Shown here piece by piece: positions 9,686 to 19,359 of a stretch of DNA of 64,000 bases; within the stretch, counting starts at the first letter, position 1, and each line of letters opens with the position of its first letter. The notes under the pieces were generated by a model. It did not search any database. It had not been told where the DNA came from and saw only the letters and a program-made list of their open reading frames with translations. The position numbers and the translations under genes are program-made. Origin of the DNA: Nosema muscidifuracis (Eukaryota > Microsporidia > Nosematidae); NCBI GenBank assembly GCA_028335825.1, contig JAIOKI010000002.1:186001-250000 (forward strand), read 5' to 3'.

Positions 9686-9766
9686 GACGATGGCGAGATT
9701 CGAACTCGCGCTCCACTAGGGAAATAGATTAGCAATCTACCGCGTTAACCACTTTGCTACACCGTC
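9686..9766 (-). tRNA. tRNA-Ser(GCU)
   Basis: Read on the minus strand, the 81-base gene starts GACGGTG and ends CATCGTC, forming a seven-pair acceptor stem with one G-U. The D-arm contains GTGGTTAAC. The anticodon stem-loop is GTAGA-TTGCTAA-TCTAT, giving anticodon GCT for AGC/AGU serine codons. A long variable arm (TCC-CTAGT-GGA helix) and a T-arm GCGAG-TTCGAAT-CTCGC follow. The long variable arm confirms a class II tRNA. No intron is present and CCA is not encoded. Confidence 0.97.
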
Positions 9767-9882
9767 TTATTAAAATAGAATTTTAAAATAAAATAAATTC
9801 TTTTATTGAAAAACTAAAATAACTACAATACATTAAAATAAATATTTAATAAAAAAGATTGCTTACAATAATTTTATTTATG

Positions 9883-10224
9883 TTAATCTCCAATACGCCT
9901 ATTTTGTAGTTTAGGATTTTCAATTTTTAATTTTGCTATAGCTATGCTTTTAAAATCAAAAGTGCATTCATGTTGATCATGGAATCTATGCCTATTACAA
10001 TAATTATTACCACATCTACATTTATAACATCCAACTAGAGTAAGCTTTCTATTACACTTGAAGCAATTATTTTTCATTGTATTTGATTGTTTTGTATTTT
10101 TAAAATTATTTACGATCATATCATCACATTTTCTTTTTTTTGTTTGTATAATCAAAAGATCTTCTGGTTCTTCTCTTTTTTTTTCAATACAAATACTATG
10201 ATTATTTTCTACCGTGTTTACCAT
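9883..10224 (-). CDS. AN1-type zinc finger protein
   Basis: A 113-residue protein with a Lys/Glu-rich N-terminal half and one AN1 zinc finger in the C-terminal half: CFKCNRKLTLVGCYKC, RCGNNYC, NRHRFHDQHEC. The cysteine and histidine spacing is complete. AN1 proteins of the ZFAND5/6 type bind ubiquitin and take part in stress responses; the usual N-terminal A20 finger is absent here, so the role is uncertain. The start at 10224 is preceded by TTCGGGGTAG, the GGG-like form of the start motif rather than the CCC form. It lies just beyond the 5' side of tRNA-Ser and diverges from the HSF-type gene. Confidence 0.87.
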   Translation of the reverse strand: MVNTVENNHSICIEKKREEPEDLLIIQTKKRKCDDMIVNNFKNTKQSNTMKNNCFKCNRKLTLVGCYKCRCGNNYCNRHRFHDQHECTFDFKSIAIAKLKIENPKLQNRRIGD

Positions 10225-10461
10225 CTACCCCGAATTCAAAAAAAAAAATTTTAAATTTATTCTAATTGGGAAATTTATCATTACATGTATAAATAAATTT
10301 CATATGTTAAATATATCGAAGTATTGTTTATGTCAACAAGACAGTTACAAAAAAAATCGTATTTAAAGTAAAGACCTATGGGATTATATTTAATAAATAA
10401 ATAACTCCTATTAATATAAAAAAAAAGATAATAATTCTTGTACAATCCCAAAATATTAAAG

Positions 10462-11361
10462 ATGAGGGATATTAAAAATTTAAAAATAGCAAAATTTGTT
10501 AGAAGATTGTATAAATTAGTATCAGATGATTCATATCCAGAAATACAATGGACAGAAGATGGTAAGAGTTTTTTTATATCTGATAAAAACTTATTTCTTA
10601 AAAGTGGACTTAAAACTTTAAGTAAGACTTCTGAATACAGTGCATTTGTTAGACAATTATATATATATGGATTTAGTAAATCTAAATCTATAGGAGCAGT
10701 AGAAGAAGAATATTATCATAGAAATTTTCAAAAAGAAGGAGAACAAATGCTTCCTTGTATAAAAAGAATAGTTGATAAAAATACATCACTTATACATCAA
10801 GATAATTTTAAGAAATCACCAACCCAACTTAAAGATTTATTACAATATTTAAGTTCAAAGAATTATAAACTTGAAAACGATGTTAAAAGTCTTCAAGAAC
10901 GAGTTGATAAACAAGAATGTACAATTAATGGATTAGTAGAAATTATAAGTAGAATGTTTAGAGTAAATGGAGAACCAAATTTTTCCAGGACTAATTATAA
11001 TAATTATAATAATGATAAGATAAATGGTAATTTAAATGATACTTATAATGATATTAATGATACTTATTTGAATGGTAATATAAATGATATTAATGATACT
11101 TATTTAAATAATAACAATATTACTAACATTATAAATGATAATAATAATAACATTATAAATGATAATAACACTAACATTATAAATAATAATAACATTATAA
11201 ATGATAATAACACTAACATTATAAATGATAATATTATACATGAAAATTGGGAACTTCAAAATTATTTACAAAATCATCAGCTTATGAAAAAACAAGAAAA
11301 AAGTAATTTTTTGTATTCTTCTGACGAAGAAGATTCATTTTATAAAACAGACATATTTTAG
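10462..11361 (+). CDS. Heat-shock-factor-type DNA-binding protein
   Basis: A nuclear transcription factor with an HSF DNA-binding domain at about residues 8-105: FVRRLYKLVSDDSYPEIQW, then SEYSAFVRQLYIYGF (recognition helix region) and YYHRNFQKEG. A short heptad-like stretch (about 125-160, LENDVKSLQERVDKQE) could be the trimerisation coiled coil. The start is the ATG at 10462, about 14 bases after ATCCC; the longer frame begins with a non-ATG codon. The C-terminal half (about 185-265) is an Asn/Asp/Ile/Thr repeat (NDINDTYLN, NNTNIINDN), a coding-repeat expansion. Fungal Hsf1, Skn7 and Sfl1 share this fold; Skn7 is excluded because no receiver domain is present. Confidence 0.87.
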   Translation: MRDIKNLKIAKFVRRLYKLVSDDSYPEIQWTEDGKSFFISDKNLFLKSGLKTLSKTSEYSAFVRQLYIYGFSKSKSIGAVEEEYYHRNFQKEGEQMLPCIKRIVDKNTSLIHQDNFKKSPTQLKDLLQYLSSKNYKLENDVKSLQERVDKQECTINGLVEIISRMFRVNGEPNFSRTNYNNYNNDKINGNLNDTYNDINDTYLNGNINDINDTYLNNNNITNIINDNNNNIINDNNTNIINNNNIINDNNTNIINDNIIHENWELQNYLQNHQLMKKQEKSNFLYSSDEEDSFYKTDIF

Positions 11362-11422
11362 AATTAAATATTCTGAAATTGTGTTTATTGATTAAATTTT
11401 TAATTTTATTATTCTTTCTACA

Positions 11423-12601
11423 TTATTTTATTGTTTTTATTACAGTACTGGAAAATGCAATTAATATCAAAAAAACTGTACTTATTACATCTCCTACAGC
11501 TGTAATAATTGGTAAAGAAACAACACCTACATCTCCTTCAATATTTTGTAGAAATTTAGCAAGTGAATTTATCATCTTTAATAAAATTATTACTTGCATA
11601 ACAAATAGACCAATAAATAGAAAGTAGAAAATAATCGATTTTTTTGTTTCTATAAATAAAGTTAAAATTATATAAAAACTTATCAATAGAAATGATGTAA
11701 TAATCAGAGTAAGATAGGAAGATCTAGAATCATGCTCTGTATTATTATTAATTGATGTAAATATCTTATGTAAATAAATAAATGATATAGCAACAGCTAA
11801 TCCTGAATAAACTGGAAAAGATGATGCCAAAAATTGATATTTAGATGAAAGATGATCTAACATATATCCACCAATTGTACTTAATATATAAGTAAAAGCT
11901 AATACTTCCATAGATTGTATAGGCATTCTCTTTTTACTTATGCATATAAAAAATAGACAAAAAGGAATCAAGCATAAAGATAGAAAACAAAAAAAATACA
12001 TAAACGGAAGAGAAGATCTTTCGAAATATTTTGTATAATTAATTAAGAACTTTATGCTTAAATAATCTGATATAGAAGATATTGTAGGGAGTACTACATT
12101 ATCTGGTGTTACATTTATCTTTTTACAAATTTCTATAGTAAGATATAGAAAGAAGATAAATATTATTGTAGTTGATGTACAAGTAATTAATGAAGTAGTT
12201 AATATATTTGATAAAATATGAATATCAAATATTCCATCAAATACACACTTAGATATTCCAATTATACCTACTGTAAATCCTATAGTAATAGATTGAATCA
12301 AAACTAAATTAGCATTATCAAAGGCATATCTAAGATATTTTGAATAAGTTATTACAGAATTCTGTCGCATTGATGAAATATACAAAGCAAAAAGTAATTC
12401 TACATTTCCTTTAAAATTTAATATACAATTAGATTGTAGTAATAAAGGATAAGGTAATAATTTTCTTAAAGATATTCCATCTTCTAAAACTCTTCCTGTA
12501 GTAAGAAGTCCTATTAATGATATTAATAAGCTAGGAGTAGATTCTAATAATAGATTAATGTCATAAGTATCTATTTTTATTAATTTTCTAATCATATTCA
12601 T
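11423..12601 (-). CDS. SLC41/MgtE-family divalent cation transporter
   Basis: A polytopic membrane protein of 392 residues resembling the eukaryotic SLC41 magnesium transporters, which contain two MgtE halves. In the first half, SLIGLLTTGRVLEDG and LNFKGNVELLFALYISS match the conserved G-L-x(2)-TG and LKGN-x-E-M-x-LASRLST elements. In the second, YMLDHLSSKYQFLASSFPVYSG and GDVGVVSLPIITAVGDVIST match the paired repeat and the GD(V/L) element. About ten hydrophobic helices are visible. The expected role is Mg2+ transport at the plasma or organelle membrane. There is no clear CCC motif; two in-frame ATGs lie six bases apart at the 5' end. It converges with the HSF gene 61 bases away. Confidence 0.82.
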   Translation of the reverse strand: MNMIRKLIKIDTYDINLLLESTPSLLISLIGLLTTGRVLEDGISLRKLLPYPLLLQSNCILNFKGNVELLFALYISSMRQNSVITYSKYLRYAFDNANLVLIQSITIGFTVGIIGISKCVFDGIFDIHILSNILTTSLITCTSTTIIFIFFLYLTIEICKKINVTPDNVVLPTISSISDYLSIKFLINYTKYFERSSLPFMYFFCFLSLCLIPFCLFFICISKKRMPIQSMEVLAFTYILSTIGGYMLDHLSSKYQFLASSFPVYSGLAVAISFIYLHKIFTSINNNTEHDSRSSYLTLIITSFLLISFYIILTLFIETKKSIIFYFLFIGLFVMQVIILLKMINSLAKFLQNIEGDVGVVSLPIITAVGDVISTVFLILIAFSSTVIKTIK

Positions 12602-13082
12602 AATATTGTTGAATAGATTTTAATAGGATTGTTTCAGAAATTAGTTTTATTGATGTTTAAAATATACAAATTAAGAATGAAAAATAAGATATTTTATATT
12701 CAAGCATAATTTAAATGTGAGTATTATAATTTAAATTATAAGTTTATAATATTGCAAATACAAATTACAATATTGCAGATAGAAATATACAATAATCAAT
12801 ACAAATTGATAATATTGGAAATACAAATATACAATAATCAATACAATGTTATTAATCTAAATATAAATTGATAATATTGGAAATACAAATATACAATAAT
12901 CAATACAATGTCATTTTTCAATACAATGTCATTTTTTTCAATACAATGTCATTTTTCAATACAATGTCATTTTTTAAATACAATATTTAATTCAAATATA
13001 AAAATCAACTTAATCTAAATAGAAATTACAATAATCAATAATAATCAACTTAATTTTTTTAATTTAAATTACATACATAAAT
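12602..13082. repeat. AT-rich spacer with 18-bp tandem repeats
   Basis: At about 12898-12975 there are four near-identical copies of CAATACAATGTCATTTTT. Upstream, 12770-12900 carries copies of GATAATATTGGAAATACAAA with AATATACAATAATCAATAC. No gene or RNA was recognised. Confidence 0.7.
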
Positions 13083-13835
13083 CTACTCAACAAATTCTCT
13101 GTGTATTCTAGAATGTTCTAAAATATAAGATGTAGTATATTTAAGGTATACGAAATAGAAGAATATATTATTTAGAAACACAGATATCAATGAAATATTC
13201 ATCATATACAAGATATTTACAAATGAGTCTAAATATTTATAAATAGGAAACATAAATCTAATGAAAATTAAAAGATAGATTAATACTATTACTAATATAA
13301 AAATAAGACATTTGTTATTCTTCTTTAAGATATAAATATTATTCAAAGGTATTGAATTTAAATTAAATGCTATTTGAACTTCTAATAATAAAAAAGTAAA
13401 AATAAAGAATATAACATTGAGTAATAAAGAAACAAGTCTACTAAATATTTTGAATATGTAACAATAATCTAAATCAGTACTTAATTTTGAAAATGAAATC
13501 TGAGACGTTAAATGTAAAATAAAATCAGTTACATAAATGTTATAAATTATACTTGATATGTAACAAACTACTACTATTAAATAAGATCTTTGAATTGGCT
13601 TGACGAAATCATGTGTATACAATTTAAAGGATATTAGTGTTAAACAAATAATTCCTATAGGAATAATTCCAAAATAAACGACAAATAATAAAGAATATTC
13701 AGGAAATTTATGGTTATCGATTTCTAATATTTTTAAAACATCTGAAAGATCTAATTTTTGATAGTTTTTCGAAGGGAATAGATAGATTATTAAAAGAGTC
13801 AAATCAGCAATAATGAAATATAATAAAGTACGCAT
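13083..13835 (-). CDS. Hypothetical multi-pass membrane protein
   Basis: A 250-residue protein with about six strongly hydrophobic helices (near 3-20, 48-70, 85-105, 130-155, 175-195 and 205-230) separated by short polar loops. The start at 13835 is well supported by ACACCCCTAGATG. I do not recognise the family, and no catalytic or transporter motif stands out. The N-terminal helix followed by a short lumenal or external loop could be a signal anchor. It is followed, in the same orientation, by the MgtE-like gene across a repeat-filled spacer. Confidence 0.78.
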   Translation of the reverse strand: MRTLLYFIIADLTLLIIYLFPSKNYQKLDLSDVLKILEIDNHKFPEYSLLFVVYFGIIPIGIICLTLISFKLYTHDFVKPIQRSYLIVVVCYISSIIYNIYVTDFILHLTSQISFSKLSTDLDYCYIFKIFSRLVSLLLNVIFFIFTFLLLEVQIAFNLNSIPLNNIYILKKNNKCLIFILVIVLIYLLIFIRFMFPIYKYLDSFVNILYMMNISLISVFLNNIFFYFVYLKYTTSYILEHSRIHREFVE

Positions 13836-13904
13836 CTAGGGGTGTACTTTAAATTTTTTATAAACAAAAATAAGTAAAAATATAATATAAATATATTAAA
13901 ATAA

Positions 13905-15137
13905 TCATTTCTCTTTCTCTAGCTCATCAAAAAAATCTTGAAATTGTATTAGGAATATTTTTGGGAAGATATCAATATTTGAAAATATTTTAAGGAAGTA
14001 ATCTTTAACAGGATATTTTATAAGTAAATATTTAAGAATATCTAAATAAAAATCATCTTTGAATTCTTTATAAAATTTTAAACTTAAATCAAAAGATAAA
14101 TGGAAGGATGGAATATATTTAACAAGAATCTTAATATTATTCTTATCAAATTTTCTTTTTAGTAGTACATAAAGAATATTTGAATTATCTAAAATAAGAA
14201 TATGAATAAGTTTACACCATTTTTTGTTTATACCTATTTTAAAAATTCTTTCTATGTATATTAATCTATATAAAATATCAAAAGATACGTCATTTAACTT
14301 TGTATTCAATAATTTATAATAATATGGAACACAAAAAATATATTTTTTTAAAATCTTATATCTTATAGGAATATCTAAAGGATTCTTAAAATATTTAAGA
14401 CGATCTGGATATATTTTTGATACATAAATTATTTCAGGAAAATAATTAATTAAATATCTGTGATATTCATTAATAATTTTATATTTTGAATATAAAATAC
14501 TCTTTTCTAATTTCTTAATGTTAATATTACATCCTGAAATAAAATCAAATCCTTCTATATAATTCTTATTTAGAGATATTAAAAAATTCCAAAAATCTTT
14601 ATATTCATTTGGTACATCAATAAACTTCATACTTTGTAATAAAATACAAATTAAAGGAGAAATTTTATAATTTAAAAATAAAATATTAGATTTAGTATTC
14701 TGATACATATTAAAAATAAGCTTATTAATCAACTCTGATACTTCTAAATAAATATGATGTATTCTAAATTCTAATGTAAGAAGAAATTTAAAAAGATAAA
14801 ATATTTCTTCTTGTTTCATCTGTAATTTTATATTATCTATTGGTTCAATAAAATTAGGTGGATTTTTTAGTTTTGTTTTGTAAAGAGTAGTCTCGAATAA
14901 ATTGTCTTTTATGCACTCTAATAAATTTGGATAATTTAATAGAAAATGAAATTTTTTTGGACATTTAACATTCTCATTTAAATCTCCAAAGAAGACATAG
15001 AATATGAATTTTGTGTAATTATCTTCAATATGTATTTTGTTATATATTGAAGAAACACTTTTAGAAATTGTTCTTGGTGCTAAATTTTTATGTCTATGTA
15101 GATACAAAAAATATTTTGTATTAAAATTAAGAGACAT
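13905..15137 (-). CDS. Hypothetical helical protein
   Basis: A 410-residue, Leu/Ile/Phe/Lys/Tyr-rich protein that reads as mostly alpha-helical throughout, with no obvious signal peptide, membrane segment or motif. The repeated pattern of roughly 35-40-residue helical hairpins would suit an alpha-solenoid, but this is only an impression. The start at 15137 lies directly after TCCACCCTT, a textbook CCC motif, so the gene is very likely real. Its start codon is 26 bases from the TOP2 stop, and its promoter must lie within or against the end of TOP2. Confidence 0.8.
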   Translation of the reverse strand: MSLNFNTKYFLYLHRHKNLAPRTISKSVSSIYNKIHIEDNYTKFIFYVFFGDLNENVKCPKKFHFLLNYPNLLECIKDNLFETTLYKTKLKNPPNFIEPIDNIKLQMKQEEIFYLFKFLLTLEFRIHHIYLEVSELINKLIFNMYQNTKSNILFLNYKISPLICILLQSMKFIDVPNEYKDFWNFLISLNKNYIEGFDFISGCNINIKKLEKSILYSKYKIINEYHRYLINYFPEIIYVSKIYPDRLKYFKNPLDIPIRYKILKKYIFCVPYYYKLLNTKLNDVSFDILYRLIYIERIFKIGINKKWCKLIHILILDNSNILYVLLKRKFDKNNIKILVKYIPSFHLSFDLSLKFYKEFKDDFYLDILKYLLIKYPVKDYFLKIFSNIDIFPKIFLIQFQDFFDELEKEK

Positions 15138-15163
15138 AAGGGTGGATAAAAAATAATTAACTT

Positions 15164-18100
15164 TTAATATTTATTCCAAACTTTATCATCATTTTCTGAA
15201 TCAGTAGTATCACTTAATGTTATTATACTATTCCTTAATGGACTAGTAGGAATCTCCTTAACTTCTTCTTTAATTTCTTTTTTAACTGTTTTACTAACTG
15301 CTTTCTTTTTTTCAATAGGTTTTTCAATTTTAGCTCTTTTTCTCGTAACGGATGTTTCGTTAGTCGTATTTTTCTTAATAGTCTTTTTAGCATTACTTTC
15401 TGATTTAACAACAGTCGTTTTAGTTTTGACAACTTTAACAGCCTGTGTAGTCTTTTTTCTAGCTTTACGAGAATTTACAGTTTTACCAGTAGTATTTTTT
15501 CTGGATTTTTCATATGAAGATTCTTCTTCTTTCATAACTTTATCATATTCTTTTTCAAATGCTTCTAAATCTTCATACCAGAGAGATTTTGGTGTTTTAC
15601 CTAATAAATGATCATGCATAGCCTTACTTTCTTCATAAGCTTTATTTAATTTATCTATTCTTTCTTCAGTTAAACTGAGAATCTCCATTGATAAAAGATA
15701 ATTGAAATTATCAAATTCTGCATAATTTTCTCTTCTTAATTCATCAATTATATCATTTCTTTTTCTCTTATTAATTATTAATCTTCCATCTACAACTGCA
15801 CGAATAAATCTTACCCTATTTTCATTCTTTAACATATTCTCTTTTAAAACTTCAAGTAACTTTTCTTTTCTTTTAAGATAATATGAAAGTCTGACATAAT
15901 AAAATTCTTTAAGAATATCTTCAGGTGTATCATATTTCTTTATCTTATGGTGTTGATTAAAACATATCATATTACTAGTAGTGACAGAAGTAGACAATTT
16001 TGTATTTTTTAAAGGTTTCTTAAGTTGTATTTTTATACTAATCGTCTTATCAGTATTTTGATCAGAGTATCCTTCAATTTCCGAGTTTTCTATCAAAGAA
16101 TCCAAATATGTTTTATAATTTGAAGTCCAGACTCCTACAGGAAGTTCTGTTATATACAAGCAATTATCTTCAGTTTCCCATACTCCATCTACTTGATATT
16201 TCCCGGGACTGACTTTTGTGATAGTTCCTATAAAATTTCTATAATAAGGGACCATTTCTTCCATAGGTTCATCATTAAGTAATTTCCTAATATTTTTTAT
16301 AATATCTTTAGGATTAAAATTGGGAATATTTGTACTCCATCCTGTTCCTATACCTTCAGCTCCATTTACTAATACCATAGGAATAATAGGAACATAAAAT
16401 TCTGGTTCTATTGATATATTCTCATCATTAAGATAATTTAATACTAAATCATCAGACTTATGAAAAATTAATCTAGAAAGTGGATTAAGATATGTGAAAA
16501 TGTAACGGAAAGCTGCTGAATCTTTACCCCCTCTTAATCTTGATCCAAATTGACCTTCTGGCATCAACAAATTTATATTATTTGAACCAACAAAATCTTG
16601 AGCTAGACCTACAATAGTACTACTGACTGACATTTCACCATGATGATAAGCAGTACCAGAACTTACAAGACCAGACAAAGATGCAACCTTTATTTCTTTT
16701 TCAAGATTTTTTTTAAAACAAGTAAACATGATTTTCCTTTGACATGGTTTAAATCCATCCATTACATTAGGAATAGATCTTATATTATCTGCCATTGAAA
16801 ACAAAATTAATTCTTTATGAACAAAATCAGAAATAGAAATATTTGCTTCATTGAGATCTAGACATGTTCCAGGCTCATAACCTGAAAGCCATGTTTTTCT
16901 GTTATCTGCTTTCTTCTTATTAAATGCTAAATCAATAGATTCTTTATCATCTGTTGTTAAAGGCAAAAAGTTTTTGACGTGCTTATCTAAATTATTAAAA
17001 TAATCTAAGGCATCTTTATTAGTAGAAGTACCCAATCCTTTGTAGTATTTATATGTATAATTTGGATGAGCAAGCTTAAATTCTTCATATTCAGGGATAT
17101 TAAAAAAATCAAAAACTTCACCTCTCGAATTCTTACCACGTACGATCGGAGTAATAAATTCTTGCAAAAATCCAGGAATCTTTAACAACGTAGGATAAAA
17201 ATAATCGAAAAAATTTATCAATAATCCTTTTATATGACTTCCATCATGATCTTGATCTGTCATTATCATTACATGCCCATATCTTAAACTACTAGTATCA
17301 GTATATTCCTTGTTATGTTGTAATCCTAATATTTTTTTTATTGCGACAATTTCTTCATTTTTTAATATCTGAGCATTGTTAGCTTCTCTAACATTTAAAA
17401 GCTTTCCTTTCAATGGAAAGACTCCTAATATATCTGTCCCTACTATTGATCTACCTGCCATAACAATAGTCTTAGCAGAATCTCCTTCTGTCAAGAATAA
17501 AATACATTTGTTTGAATTAGTTGTTCCAGCCAAATTAGCATCTTCTAATTTATTCATCGTAACTTTTTTCTTTTTAGATCCATCTGTCTTTTTTAATTGC
17601 TGGTCTTCCTTAGCACGAATAAAACTTGTAACCCTTTCAATTATATTTGTATTCTTAATTACTTTATCAATAAAGTCTTTTAAAGGTTCACATCGTGATC
17701 CAAACGAACTTAATCTTAATGTCAAGTTTTCTTTAGTCTGAGAATCAAAAGCTGGATTGTCGATTAAACAATTTATAAATATAAACATCGAAGATTTAAC
17801 TTGTAACTGTTTAACGTTCATATTCTTGTTCTTTTTCTTGATCTGTTCGATTATTGGATCACAAAGTTTGTCCACAACGTGATTGACATGCGTTCCTCCT
17901 TTAGATGTACAAATACTATTTACAAAAGATACTTGATGAAATTGCTCTTCAGTTGTTAAGAATGCTAATTCCCATCTATCATTTATAATTTGATGAACTA
18001 TTGAAGACTGTTCTAATAAATATAATTCTACATATTGTTTAAAATTCTTAATTTCTAATCTCTCTCCATTCAAAAATACTTTTACATTTTTTACTATTCC

Positions 18101-18769
18101 ACTTAAGTCATAAACTCTTTTCTTTAACAATGAAACTATTTCATCATCAAGGGAATCCATACTAAATCTTTTTAAATCAGGTTTAAACGTTATCTTTGTA
18201 AAATCACTTTTATTGTATTTCTTTATTTCTGGTTTTCCTGTATATCCCATATTGTTTTTATAAACTTGCTTATAGTATTTCTGTACTTCTTTATCAGCTG
18301 TTTCTACAATAAATTCAGTCGAAAAAATATTACAAAGTTTAGCTCCATATCCATTTCTACCACCGGTAACTTTCTTTTCTTTATCATCATAATTAGAAGA
18401 AGTCAAAAGTTGACCGAAAATCAATTCAGGTACATAAACTTTTTCTTCTGCATGTATTCGAATAGGTACTCCTCTTCCATCATTAAATACAGAAATACTA
18501 TTTTCTTCTTTATTAATTTCTACTTTAATAGTTGTCATTGTTGGATCTCTTATTTTATTATCAGCTGCGTTAACAATAATTTCATCAAATATTTTGTACA
18601 ATCCTGGTACATAATTTATATTCTTGTATACAATTTTTTTTAAATTATCGTCCCACACGTACATGTTTTGTGTTTCTTTCTCAACTGATCCTATATATGT
18701 ATCAGGTCTTAAAAGTATGTGCTCCAAAGGTGTTTTTTTCTGATATGTTTCTTCAACGGTTTTTGCCAT
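15164..18769 (-). CDS. TOP2: DNA topoisomerase II
   Basis: An ATP-dependent type IIA topoisomerase that passes one duplex through another; essential for decatenation and chromosome segregation. The start is the ATG at 18769 (CCACCCTTATAATG), giving 1201 residues. In order: GHKL ATPase (IFDEIIVNAADNK, GGRNGYGAKLCNIFS), transducer, TOPRIM (EGDSAKT near 426 and DQDHDGSHIKG near 502, metal-binding acids intact), winged helix with active-site tyrosine in DSAAFRYIFT near 755, the tower and coiled-coil gate (GxGTGWSTNIPNFNP seen), and a Lys/Thr/Ser-rich C-terminal tail of about 130 residues with probable nuclear localisation signals. Shorter than human (about 1530) and yeast (1428) mainly through the tail. 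Confidence 0.98.
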   Translation of the reverse strand: MAKTVEETYQKKTPLEHILLRPDTYIGSVEKETQNMYVWDDNLKKIVYKNINYVPGLYKIFDEIIVNAADNKIRDPTMTTIKVEINKEENSISVFNDGRGVPIRIHAEEKVYVPELIFGQLLTSSNYDDKEKKVTGGRNGYGAKLCNIFSTEFIVETADKEVQKYYKQVYKNNMGYTGKPEIKKYNKSDFTKITFKPDLKRFSMDSLDDEIVSLLKKRVYDLSGIVKNVKVFLNGERLEIKNFKQYVELYLLEQSSIVHQIINDRWELAFLTTEEQFHQVSFVNSICTSKGGTHVNHVVDKLCDPIIEQIKKKNKNMNVKQLQVKSSMFIFINCLIDNPAFDSQTKENLTLRLSSFGSRCEPLKDFIDKVIKNTNIIERVTSFIRAKEDQQLKKTDGSKKKKVTMNKLEDANLAGTTNSNKCILFLTEGDSAKTIVMAGRSIVGTDILGVFPLKGKLLNVREANNAQILKNEEIVAIKKILGLQHNKEYTDTSSLRYGHVMIMTDQDHDGSHIKGLLINFFDYFYPTLLKIPGFLQEFITPIVRGKNSRGEVFDFFNIPEYEEFKLAHPNYTYKYYKGLGTSTNKDALDYFNNLDKHVKNFLPLTTDDKESIDLAFNKKKADNRKTWLSGYEPGTCLDLNEANISISDFVHKELILFSMADNIRSIPNVMDGFKPCQRKIMFTCFKKNLEKEIKVASLSGLVSSGTAYHHGEMSVSSTIVGLAQDFVGSNNINLLMPEGQFGSRLRGGKDSAAFRYIFTYLNPLSRLIFHKSDDLVLNYLNDENISIEPEFYVPIIPMVLVNGAEGIGTGWSTNIPNFNPKDIIKNIRKLLNDEPMEEMVPYYRNFIGTITKVSPGKYQVDGVWETEDNCLYITELPVGVWTSNYKTYLDSLIENSEIEGYSDQNTDKTISIKIQLKKPLKNTKLSTSVTTSNMICFNQHHKIKKYDTPEDILKEFYYVRLSYYLKRKEKLLEVLKENMLKNENRVRFIRAVVDGRLIINKRKRNDIIDELRRENYAEFDNFNYLLSMEILSLTEERIDKLNKAYEESKAMHDHLLGKTPKSLWYEDLEAFEKEYDKVMKEEESSYEKSRKNTTGKTVNSRKARKKTTQAVKVVKTKTTVVKSESNAKKTIKKNTTNETSVTRKRAKIEKPIEKKKAVSKTVKKEIKEEVKEIPTSPLRNSIITLSDTTDSENDDKVWNKY

Positions 18770-19359
18770 TATAAGGGTGGATATTTTTTTCAAATGAAAA
18801 AAATGTTATAATGTTTCAAATTTGATTTTGCAAATATTTTCTATTTTATCTTAAAATCATTACTAAAAAATTTAGAAGAATTCCATCTTTTTTTGTCATG
18901 AAAAAAATAGAATTTTAACACTTTGTTTATCGATAATAGTACTAATTATTCCTTATTGATATTATAATTTCATAATTTCTGTCGATTAAAAAACTATTAT
19001 TAGATCTTACATAATATTCATCTTTTACTATGATAAAATTTATTAGTATCTGTGAGAAAAGTAACTTGACTAAAAAAATCTAATAATTCATGTTCTAAAC
19101 TAGCATATTGTTAAGGCCTTTCCTAAAGGGAAATACTGTTATATTTAATTTCATCATATTTATAATTCTTATGACTACAAAAAATCTAATAATTCATGTT
19201 CCAAACTAGCATATTTTTAAGGTCTTTCCTATAGGGAAATACTGTTACATTTATAATTCTTAAGGTAACATAAAATTCTTTTTTTATTAGAGCCTAGATG
19301 TTTTAGTGTTAAACATTTTTAAATTATTTTTAAAAACTTGATTGAAAGAAATCCCTTTT
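18770..19359. other. Divergent spacer between TOP2 and a membrane gene
   Basis: A 590-base spacer with CCC motifs of both flanking genes at its edges. It contains a conserved duplicated element (listed separately at 19074-19253). The left part (18800-19060) shows nothing recognisable beyond AT-rich sequence. Confidence 0.5.
19074..19253. repeat. Duplicated 74-75-bp element with a conserved hairpin
   Basis: Copy 1 (19074-19147) and copy 2 (19180-19253) differ at only about five positions. Each includes CTAATAATTCATGTT, ACTAGCATAT and a small hairpin TTTCC-TAAAG-GGAAA or TTTCC-TATAG-GGAAA followed by TACTGTTA. The loop varies while the stem is kept. The period is 106 bases, with a shortened second copy. 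Confidence 0.75.

Noticed and set aside
11379-11627. An 82-codon plus-strand frame between the HSF and MgtE-like genes
   Set aside because: It is antisense to the C-terminal coding region of the MgtE-like transporter and has no start motif.
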